Positions 57,637 through 64,000 of a DNA stretch of 64,000 nt are shown here, in pieces. The position numbers and the translations under genes are program-made. Source of the stretch: Sphingorhabdus sp. EL138 (lineage in GTDB: Bacteria > Pseudomonadota > Alphaproteobacteria > Sphingomonadales > Sphingomonadaceae); assembly GCF_945862485.1 (NCBI RefSeq), contig NZ_CAMAYF010000004.1, positions 1 to 64,000 on the forward strand. The letters are read 5' to 3'. Under the pieces are notes generated by a model, which did not search any database, was not told the DNA's origin, and saw only the letters and a program-made list of their open reading frames with translations. Each line of letters opens with the position of its first letter. Position 1 is the first letter of the stretch.

Positions 57637-59601
57637 TTGGCAATGTCATGCGCTTCCTTGTTGTTTTTCGGGATCCTGGCGCCGCGATATAGCCGGTTAC
57701 GGCAGTTGGCCCAGATGGCTGCTGTTGCGATATTGCTTGGTTTTCTTCTAATTGCCTTTCGTTCAACGACCGTTGCCCAGCCCGTTTTAGGAAAAATTTG
57801 GATTGGGGAGTTTTATGGCCGGATTGAAGCTGTCGAAAATATCTCTGCGCGCAATGTCTATCGGCTGCAGCTCGCAACTGGCAGCAGTTCAGACTTGCCA
57901 CCTTTTGTGCGTGTGAACCTGTCACCGGAACAATATCAAGACGACTTCCAACCTGGTGCAATCATTCGCCTGCGCGCCCGCCTGCTGCCGCCGGCTGGGC
58001 CAACCTTGCCCGGCGGATATGACTTTGCCCGGCGCGCGTGGTTTCAACAGATTGGCGCGACCGGAACGGCTTTGGGCGATGTTGGGCTTTTTCAGAAAGC
58101 AGAAAGCGGGGCATGGTTCGCGACGCAGCGCGCAGCGCTGACAGAGCATATACTGGCATCTATGCCGCAAGGGAGCGGCGCAATAGGCGCGGCACTGGTC
58201 ACTGGCGATCAGGGGCATATCAGCGAGGCCGATGCACAGGCAATGCGGGACAGCGGTTTGGCGCACCTTCTATCGATTAGCGGGCTGCATGTGACGGCGG
58301 TGGTTGGGTTCATTTTCATCGCGGTCAGCCGTCTTTTGTCTTTGTCGGCATGGCTTGCATTGCGGATTCCCATCCCCGTCGTTGCCGCAGCAATGGCAGC
58401 GATAGGTGCGCTGGCCTATACCTTGCTCACAGGGGCCGAAGTGCCAACGGTCCGATCATTCATTGCCGCGGTTCTCATCTTAATTGCGTTGGCGTTGGGG
58501 CGCGATGCGCTCACGCTTCGATTGGTGGCCTTTGGTGCGTTAATAGTCCTGATATTCTGGCCCGAGGCCATGGCTGGCCCAAGTTTCCAGCTTAGCTTTG
58601 CCGCGGTTGCGACGATCGTGGTCATGCATGATTTGCCAGTTGTTAAACGCTTTACCGAACGGCGCGATGAAAGCTTGGTGCGAAAGGCGGCGCGGGCGGT
58701 CGTCTCGCTCATCCTGACCGGCGTGGCCATTGAGCTTGTCCTAACCCACATCGCCTTGTTCCATTTCCACAAAGCAGGGCTCTACGGTGCCTTGGCCAAT
58801 GTGGTGGCGATCCCGATGACAACTTTCATCATCATGCCGTTGGAAGCATTGGCGCTGGTTTTTGATGTGATTGGCTTAGGGCAGCCATTTTGGTGGCTGG
58901 CAGGGCATGGCATCGCCACAATATTGGCGCTCGTGCATTACGTCAGTAGCCTGCCGGGCGCGGTCACTATTATGCCTGCGATGCCGATATGGGCCTTTGG
59001 GTTGTTCATTATTGGCGCGCTGATATTTGGGTTACTGACAACCCGCGTGCGCTATTTCGGCGTTCTGCCGTGTGCGATTGGCATCATCGCGATGGTCACG
59101 GCGCCGCGCCCCGATATTCTCGTGACGGGGGATGGCAAGCATTTGGCCTTAGTTACAGCAGATGGTGAAGTGGCGTTACTGCGCGCGAAGGCGGGTGATT
59201 TTGTCCGCGGGATGATTTTTGAGAAGGCGGGAAGTAAAGCGCAAGCAACGCCGATTGAGGATTGGCCCGGCGTCCAATGCACGTTGGACAATTGCGTGGT
59301 TACTTTGATGGGTTCGGAGCGATCGTGGACATTACTAGCGACTAGAACACGCAATCTGATACCTTCTATGGAAATGGCCGCCGCATGCAAACGCGTCGAT
59401 ATCGTTGTCAGTGATCGCTGGTTACCAGCGTCATGCCGCCCAAAATGGGTGAAAGCGGATCGCCGATTGTTGGAACAAAGCGGCGGTCTGGCCTTTTATC
59501 TGGATGCACAACGCGTGGTCACAGCAAATGAAAACAACCGCCATATGCCATGGGTGCAGGCCGCGCTAAACGCACGCGCTGGGGCTGTATCAGATCAATG
59601 A
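57637..59601 (+). CDS. comEC: ComEC/Rec2-family DNA-uptake channel protein
   Basis: Polytopic inner-membrane protein of the ComEC family, the channel for single-stranded DNA in natural transformation. Residues from about 140 carry the competence-domain core: GQG-like [42 protein letters not shown] and [16 protein letters not shown]. The soluble C-terminal segment (about 470-654) sits where a metallo-beta-lactamase domain may occur but shows no HxHxDH motif. The coordinates begin at TTG 57637, but the frame is open back to 57532 and encodes NWLDRERDQLPLWFPVG, which looks like the conserved N-terminus. TAA at 57529 precedes it. Its end overlaps lexA by seven bases. Confidence 0.85.
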   Translation: MAMSCASLLFFGILAPRYSRLRQLAQMAAVAILLGFLLIAFRSTTVAQPVLGKIWIGEFYGRIEAVENISARNVYRLQLATGSSSDLPPFVRVNLSPEQYQDDFQPGAIIRLRARLLPPAGPTLPGGYDFARRAWFQQIGATGTALGDVGLFQKAESGAWFATQRAALTEHILASMPQGSGAIGAALVTGDQGHISEADAQAMRDSGLAHLLSISGLHVTAVVGFIFIAVSRLLSLSAWLALRIPIPVVAAAMAAIGALAYTLLTGAEVPTVRSFIAAVLILIALALGRDALTLRLVAFGALIVLIFWPEAMAGPSFQLSFAAVATIVVMHDLPVVKRFTERRDESLVRKAARAVVSLILTGVAIELVLTHIALFHFHKAGLYGALANVVAIPMTTFIIMPLEALALVFDVIGLGQPFWWLAGHGIATILALVHYVSSLPGAVTIMPAMPIWAFGLFIIGALIFGLLTTRVRYFGVLPCAIGIIAMVTAPRPDILVTGDGKHLALVTADGEVALLRAKAGDFVRGMIFEKAGSKAQATPIEDWPGVQCTLDNCVVTLMGSERSWTLLATRTRNLIPSMEMAAACKRVDIVVSDRWLPASCRPKWVKADRRLLEQSGGLAFYLDAQRVVTANENNRHMPWVQAALNARAGAVSDQ

Positions 59602-60278
59602 TATCGGCGGAGCAGTCCGGCGAGCTTACCCTGAACCTCAACCTCATGCGGCGCATAATATTGCGGCTCATAACTTCCATTGGCGGGGTCAAGACGGATC
59701 TGCTGACCTTCACGGCGCAGATATTTCAATGTTGCTTCCTCACCGCGCACCAAAGCCACTACAATTTCGCCATCGCGCGCCGTATTTGCTTTACGGATAA
59801 GGGCATAATCGCCATCCAATATCCCGGCCTCAATCATTGAGTCACCGGACACCTCAAGCGCATAATGCTCGCCTGCGCCCAACAATGCCATAGGCACAGA
59901 TAATGAATTCTGCCCCTCAAGTGCCTCAATCGGCACGCCAGCAGCAATCTTGCCGTGAAGCGGAATTTCCATAACATCATTTGCCGCAACAGGTATTTGA
60001 ATTTGCGGTTTGCTTTCCTTAACCGGTGCAAAGCGCGCCACATTGTTGCCGCCCACATTCCTGCCTTCGGGCATTTTCATCACTTCAAGCGCGCGTGCAC
60101 GGTTGGCCAGTCGCCGAATAAAGCCGCGTTCCTCCAACGCACCGATCAAACGGTGCACCCCGGATTTGCTCTTCAGATCAAGCGCCTCTTTCATTTCCTC
60201 AAATGAAGGGGAAATGCCACTTTCATCCAATCGCTGGTTAATGAATAAAAGCAGTTCGTGCTGTTTAGCGGTGAGCAT
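59595..60278 (-). CDS. lexA: SOS repressor LexA
   Basis: Transcription repressor of the DNA-damage regulon that cleaves itself when RecA filaments form. An N-terminal winged helix-turn-helix ([17 protein letters not shown] ... [16 protein letters not shown]) precedes the S24 peptidase domain. The cleavage site is Ala113-Gly114 ([11 protein letters not shown]); Ser147 (VSGDSM) and Lys185 (EATLKYL) form the catalytic dyad. Length 227 residues from ATG 60278; the frame is open to 60326, but that region overlaps the LexA sites. Converges with comEC. Confidence 0.97.
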   Translation of the reverse strand: MLTAKQHELLLFINQRLDESGISPSFEEMKEALDLKSKSGVHRLIGALEERGFIRRLANRARALEVMKMPEGRNVGGNNVARFAPVKESKPQIQIPVAANDVMEIPLHGKIAAGVPIEALEGQNSLSVPMALLGAGEHYALEVSGDSMIEAGILDGDYALIRKANTARDGEIVVALVRGEEATLKYLRREGQQIRLDPANGSYEPQYYAPHEVEVQGKLAGLLRRYH

Positions 60279-60298
60279 ATTCAAGGTTCCATCATGTT

Positions 60299-60324
60299 GA
60301 ACATGAATGGAACGATTAGAGAAC
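60299..60324 (-). promoter_or_regulatory. Tandem overlapping LexA sites upstream of lexA
   Basis: Read on the minus strand, three GTTC half-sites lie seven bases apart (60321-60324, 60310-60313, 60299-60302). This gives two overlapping GTTC-N7-GTTC sites sharing the central half-site. They lie 21-46 bases before the lexA start, so LexA most likely represses its own gene. The preceding moeA gene ends at 60370. Confidence 0.88.
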
Positions 60325-60369
60325 AAAAGTGGTTAAGTCAAGAACAATCGGGTGTGTACTGTCGAGATT

Positions 60370-61551
60370 TTACGACAGCCGCATATATTGAATCATTGTT
60401 CCTTCAGGACGCGGTGGAACATGCGGTTGTTGCACCAGCAGCGCATTGGCTTGGGATAGAGCACGTGTCAGGCCGCTGTCCTGTGCCATCAGTGAAGTGA
60501 CATGCCCGCCTTCGACCGTTGCGCGCAAATATTCAGCACGGTCCCCGCCTGCGGGCAAGTCGGTCGCGGTTGGCGCTTCAAACAATGCAGGCAGGGGGGC
60601 ACCGCACCCCGCCATGTGCCGGATGAGTGGCAGGAGGAACAAAAAGGCGGTGACGAAGGCAGAAGACGGATTGCCGGGCAGGCCAAGGACCACCGCGTTC
60701 CCAACTTTGCCCGCCATAAGCGGTTTTCCGGGCCGCATCGCAACTTTCCAGAAATCCATCTGCGCGCCGATGTTCACTAACGCGCGTTGCACCAAGTCAT
60801 GGTCACCAACCGATGCACCGCCAGTGGTGACGACGACATCCACCTGTTTGGAAAGCGCCGAAAGGCTGGTCTCAAGCGCGCCCAAATCGTCACGCAATAT
60901 ACCTGCGTCGCGGACATCACAGGGCAGGCCAGCGAGCATGGCTTGCAACATAGGGCTGTTGGAGCAGGGAATTTGGGCTGGGCCAACAGCGGACCCGGCG
61001 GAAACCAATTCGTCGCCCGTGGCAGCAATTGCAATACGCGGTGTGCCGCCCACGATGAGCCTGCCAAGCCCAGCCATCGCGGCCACGGCTATTGCCCCAG
61101 CGTCTAAAAAGATACCCTTTGGCAGCACTGCATCACCCGCACGAAAATCACTTCCAAGGCGGCGGATATTGGCCCCGTGCATAGGGATGCGGTCAACGGT
61201 CGCGTGTAGCATGTCGCCATCGCGCGCGGCATTTTCTTGTATGAGGACGCTATCGGCATTTTGGGGCACATGCGCCCCGGTAAAAATGCGCACGGCCTCG
61301 CCGCGTTGCAATTCGCCTGCAAAGGGATGCCCCGCCGCGCTTTCGCCAATCACGCGCCAAGGACCGGGAAAGTCTTCGATGGCGATAGCATAGCCATCCA
61401 TCGCGGACAGGTCCGCCGCAGGTTGCGTGCGTTCGGCCGTCAGCGGCGCGTGCATATAATGCCGCACGGCCTGCAAAAGGTCTCGTTCAACAGGGGGCAA
61501 AGGAGAGGCCAGCGCCAACAATCTGGCCTGCGCTTCTGCAACCGAGATCAT
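60370..61551 (-). CDS. moeA: Molybdopterin molybdenumtransferase MoeA
   Basis: Inserts molybdate into adenylated molybdopterin in molybdenum-cofactor synthesis. Family motifs include [10 protein letters not shown] near residue 45, IFTGAHVP, the MoaB/Mog-like core with TGDELV near 185 and [11 protein letters not shown] near 240, and [11 protein letters not shown] near 310. Length 393 residues. The ATG overlaps the moaC stop by four bases (ATGA), linking two cofactor genes at the end of the trp operon. Confidence 0.95.
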   Translation of the reverse strand: MISVAEAQARLLALASPLPPVERDLLQAVRHYMHAPLTAERTQPAADLSAMDGYAIAIEDFPGPWRVIGESAAGHPFAGELQRGEAVRIFTGAHVPQNADSVLIQENAARDGDMLHATVDRIPMHGANIRRLGSDFRAGDAVLPKGIFLDAGAIAVAAMAGLGRLIVGGTPRIAIAATGDELVSAGSAVGPAQIPCSNSPMLQAMLAGLPCDVRDAGILRDDLGALETSLSALSKQVDVVVTTGGASVGDHDLVQRALVNIGAQMDFWKVAMRPGKPLMAGKVGNAVVLGLPGNPSSAFVTAFLFLLPLIRHMAGCGAPLPALFEAPTATDLPAGGDRAEYLRATVEGGHVTSLMAQDSGLTRALSQANALLVQQPHVPPRPEGTMIQYMRLS

Positions 61552-62015
61552 GCGCGATAGTCGCCAGATTTGCCGCCTGTTTTGGAGAGCAAGCGCACGT
61601 CCGAAATGATCATCGATTTGTCCATGGCCTTAGCCATGTCATAGAGGGTCAGCAAGGTGACGCTGACAGCGGTTAAGGCCTCCATCTCCACGCCCGTTGG
61701 CCCGTTCAAGCGTACCCGCGCTTCGACACGAATGGCCGCGGCTTCATATGCAAAATCAACGTTGATTTTGGACAACATCAAAGGGTGACACAAAGGAATG
61801 AGGTCGCTGGTTTTCTTCGCCGCCAGTATGCCAGCGATGCGCGCCGTGCCCAGCACATCGCCTTTTTTCATATTGCCCGCGCGTATCGCCGCAAGCGCTT
61901 CGGCAGACATGGATATCCGCCCCTCGGCAACAGCCTCGCGCGCGGTGTCCGCCTTGGCCGACACATCGACCATATGCGCGCCGCCATCCGCGTCTAAATG
62001 CGTGAGATCAGCCAT
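61548..62015 (-). CDS. moaC: Cyclic pyranopterin monophosphate synthase MoaC
   Basis: Works after MoaA to form cyclic pyranopterin monophosphate, the first stable intermediate of molybdenum-cofactor synthesis. It has [27 protein letters not shown] (conserved His) and [25 protein letters not shown]. The ATG at 62015 gives 155 residues; a GTG at 62021 is the alternative. It overlaps the trpC end by eight bases and moeA by four. Confidence 0.95.
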   Translation of the reverse strand: MADLTHLDADGGAHMVDVSAKADTAREAVAEGRISMSAEALAAIRAGNMKKGDVLGTARIAGILAAKKTSDLIPLCHPLMLSKINVDFAYEAAAIRVEARVRLNGPTGVEMEALTAVSVTLLTLYDMAKAMDKSMIISDVRLLSKTGGKSGDYRA

Positions 62016-62790
62016 GCCCACTCAATAACCTTTGCGTTGCGGCCTTGATATCATCCTGCCGCATAAGGCTTTCTCCGACAAGGAAGGTGTTAATCTCGGC
62101 CTCTGCCATGCGCAGGCAATCGGCATGCGTCGAAATGCCGCTTTCGCAAACAAGCAAAATGTCATCCGGCACCAATTTCGCCAGACGCTCCGTTGTGGCC
62201 AGATCAACCTCGAAGGTTTTCAAATTGCGGTTGTTCACCCCAACCAGCTTGGATTTCAGATGCTTGAGCGCGCGTTCGAGTTCGGCCTCGTCATGGACCT
62301 CTATCAGCACATCGAGATTTTCCTGCCGCGCCGCATCCTCAATTTCCGCCATTACAACATTATCGAGTGCCGCAACGATGATCAATATCGCGTCGCCGCC
62401 CATCGCGCGCGCTTCTGCGCATTGCCATGGGTCAACCATGAAATCCTTGCGGATAACTGGTAGGTCACATGCGCTACGTGCGGCGATCAGATAATCCTCA
62501 TGCCCCTGAAAATAAGGCGCGTCGGTCAATACGGACAAGCATGCAGCGCCGCCAGCCTGATAGGCGGCAGCATGCGCTGCAGGAGCAAAATCTGCACGTA
62601 TTAGGCCCTTGGACGGACTGGCTTTCTTGATCTCTGCGATCAGTGCAATATTGGTTTGGCTTTTCGCCCGCAACGCCGCTTCAAACCCACGAGGAGCCGA
62701 AGGCGTTGGCCAATGCGCAAGGCCTTTCGGCTTACGCTCTGACACTTCGTTACGCTTGGTCGCGCAAATTTCTGCAAGCTTGTCCGCCAT
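62008..62790 (-). CDS. trpC: Indole-3-glycerol phosphate synthase
   Basis: Closes the indole ring in tryptophan synthesis, converting CdRP to indole-3-glycerol phosphate. The TIM barrel shows [16 protein letters not shown] (catalytic Glu and Lys), [28 protein letters not shown] and [15 protein letters not shown]. From ATG 62790 it has 260 residues; the ATG overlaps the trpD stop (ATGA). Third gene of the trpG-trpD-trpC cluster. Confidence 0.96.
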   Translation of the reverse strand: MADKLAEICATKRNEVSERKPKGLAHWPTPSAPRGFEAALRAKSQTNIALIAEIKKASPSKGLIRADFAPAAHAAAYQAGGAACLSVLTDAPYFQGHEDYLIAARSACDLPVIRKDFMVDPWQCAEARAMGGDAILIIVAALDNVVMAEIEDAARQENLDVLIEVHDEAELERALKHLKSKLVGVNNRNLKTFEVDLATTERLAKLVPDDILLVCESGISTHADCLRMAEAEINTFLVGESLMRQDDIKAATQRLLSGHG

Positions 62791-63785
62791 CAATAGGCCA
62801 CCCAGCAATTGAGAAGCGCGTTGGCCAGGCCCTTGTCGATGGCTTCCGCTGCTTCTTCCACGCCCTCGGGCATAGTGTCTACGACGCCCGCGACAAGCAA
62901 AGCCGCCGCCGCGTTGAACAAAACGGCGTCCCGATATGCGCCATGTTCGCCCTGAAGCAATTTGCGCAATTCCAGCGCATTATGCTGGGCATCACCGCCG
63001 CGGATGGCTTCGACAGGGTGAACGGGCAGGCCCGCATCCGCCGCAGTGGCACGCTGGTAGCGAACACCATCGGGTTCGACGACCGCAACTGCATTGCCGC
63101 CAGCCAAGCTCAATTCGTCCAAGCCTTCGTCGCCTGAAATGATACGGGAATGCTCTGTGCCCAAATGATGCAGCGCCTCTGCATAAACAGGGACATAGGC
63201 AGGGCGTGCAATGCCGATAAGCTGCCGCTTCACGCCCGCAGGATTGGCCAAGGGGCCCATCAGGTTGAAAATCGTGCGTTGACCAATGCTTTGGCGGATC
63301 GGCTGAATACGCTTCATCGCGGGATGGTGATTGGCGGCGAACAGGAAACAGATGCCCAAGTCTTTGAGCGTTTCCTCAGCCATCTGTCCGGCGCGTTCCA
63401 TGTTCAACCCAAGCGCCTCCAGCGTGTCCGCTGCGCCAGCTTTAGACGATGCCGCCCGGTTGCCATGCTTGGCGACTGGCACGTCGCAAGCAGCAACGAC
63501 CAAAGATACGGCGGTGGAAACATTCAATGTATGATGCCCGTCACCCCCCGTGCCGCAGACGTCTATCGCACCCGCTGGTGCGTCTATGGGGATTAACCGG
63601 TCGCGCATCGCCTGTGCCGCAGCCGCAATTTCCACCATCGTCTCACCGCGCGCGGTCAGCGCAATCAGAAAGGCTTCAATCTCTTCCTCTGACGCGCGGG
63701 CATCCAATATGTCGGCAAAGGCCTGTGCAGCCTCATCATGGGCGAACAGATGCTGCGGGTCGGGCAATGTGCGAAAGGGGGTCAC
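62790..63785 (-). CDS. trpD: Anthranilate phosphoribosyltransferase
   Basis: Attaches phosphoribosyl pyrophosphate to anthranilate. Family motifs: [25 protein letters not shown] near residue 75 (PRPP/phosphate site), [21 protein letters not shown] near 105 (anthranilate side) and [10 protein letters not shown] near 175. Length 331 residues. The start is a GTG at 63785 whose next base completes the trpG stop codon (GTGA), so the two genes are coupled. Confidence 0.96.
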   Translation of the reverse strand: MTPFRTLPDPQHLFAHDEAAQAFADILDARASEEEIEAFLIALTARGETMVEIAAAAQAMRDRLIPIDAPAGAIDVCGTGGDGHHTLNVSTAVSLVVAACDVPVAKHGNRAASSKAGAADTLEALGLNMERAGQMAEETLKDLGICFLFAANHHPAMKRIQPIRQSIGQRTIFNLMGPLANPAGVKRQLIGIARPAYVPVYAEALHHLGTEHSRIISGDEGLDELSLAGGNAVAVVEPDGVRYQRATAADAGLPVHPVEAIRGGDAQHNALELRKLLQGEHGAYRDAVLFNAAAALLVAGVVDTMPEGVEEAAEAIDKGLANALLNCWVAY

Positions 63786-64000
63786 GCGAGTTCCCTTAAT
63801 GCGCGATCTGAGACCGCCATCCCCGCAATACGCATGAAATTGGCCAACATGGCGTGTCCATGTTCGGTAGCGATGCTCTCGGGATGAAATTGCACGCTAT
63901 GAATGGGCAATGTGGTGTGGCGAAAGCCCATGACATAGCCGTCATCGCTGGTGGCATTTACCACCAAGCTTGGGGGAACATTTTCGACGATCAAGGAATG
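63782..64000 (-). CDS. trpG: Anthranilate synthase component II, C-terminal part (cut by window edge)
   Basis: Glutamine amidotransferase subunit that feeds ammonia to anthranilate synthase. Only the C-terminal 70 or so residues lie in the window; the frame continues beyond 64000. Visible are HSLIVENVP, the substrate-side HTTLPIHSVQFHPESI with the catalytic His and Glu of the class I triad, and TEHGHAMLANFM. It overlaps trpD by four bases. The position at the head of trpD-trpC supports TrpG over PabA, though a dual role is possible. Confidence 0.9.
   Translation of the reverse strand, partial: HSLIVENVPPSLVVNATSDDGYVMGFRHTTLPIHSVQFHPESIATEHGHAMLANFMRIAGMAVSDRALRELA

Noticed and set aside
60446-61393. 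Open frame of 315 codons on the plus strand
   Set aside because: It lies wholly opposite moeA, whose protein is clearly conserved; the plus-strand translation is Arg/Ser/Pro-rich low-complexity shadow sequence.

Overview
The window is a compact, gene-dense stretch of a Gram-negative alphaproteobacterial chromosome, most likely from Sphingomonadales (a Sphingorhabdus/Sphingopyxis-like Sphingomonadaceae). The case rests on a circularly permuted two-piece tmRNA gene with tag ANDNSALALAA, the gene runs lptD-surA-pdxA-rsmA, dapA-smpB-DUF2062-cckA-recA, chvI-chvG-hprK-rapZ-EIIA-HPr and trpG-trpD-trpC-moaC-moeA-lexA/comEC, and the alphaproteobacterial LexA site GTTC-N7-GTTC before both recA and lexA. 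By eye the GC content is moderate. I found no insertion sequence, prophage, CRISPR array, rRNA or ordinary tRNA gene, so this reads as core chromosome.

Layout. 1-860: 2Fe-2S ferredoxin and permuted ssrA. 861-10016 (minus): astB, astA, an M20 hydrolase, then rsmA-pdxA-surA-lptD. 10095-12487 (plus): pepA, holC, ndk. 12616-14712 (minus): purN (fused to an MmcQ/YjbR-like domain) and purM. 14774-16444 (plus): a DUF2066 protein and Hda. Then rnd (minus), aspS and ppk2 (plus), greB and slt (minus). 23090-30398 (plus): dapA, smpB, DUF2062, cckA, SOS-controlled recA, an arginase-family enzyme and a GST. 30463-36184: alaS (plus), CPA2 antiporter and icd (minus). 36338-39234 (plus): psd, pssA, rmuC. 39247-44417 (minus): an overlapping operon joining ChvI/ChvG to HprK, RapZ, EIIA, HPr and a SpoU methyltransferase; pckA diverges from it. 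46248-52065: unknown protein, a truncated NfeD-like gene, M28 peptidase, guaB, rsmB, TPR protein. 52104-55824: two poorly characterised membrane genes, divergently arranged. 55912-64000: gltA, comEC, lexA and the moe/moa/trp operon, which runs off the right edge inside trpG.

How the genes work together. SsrA and SmpB form the ribosome-rescue pair. SurA and LptD build the outer membrane. PurM and PurN are consecutive purine enzymes, with GuaB and Ndk further along nucleotide metabolism. Psd follows PssA in phosphatidylethanolamine synthesis. LexA and RecA are regulator and co-regulator of the SOS response, and each gene carries a visible LexA site. ChvG/ChvI with the incomplete PTS, next to pckA, suggests linked control of envelope stress, carbon/nitrogen state and gluconeogenesis.

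The most unusual material: the membrane-anchored coiled-coil protein (52104-54395) and its divergent neighbour (54601-55824), which looks like a degenerate nucleotidyltransferase/CDP-alcohol transferase fusion; the PurN fusion; an in-frame stop just upstream of comEC that separates apparently conserved N-terminal codons from any start codon; a truncated NfeD-like gene; and tandem LexA sites before lexA.
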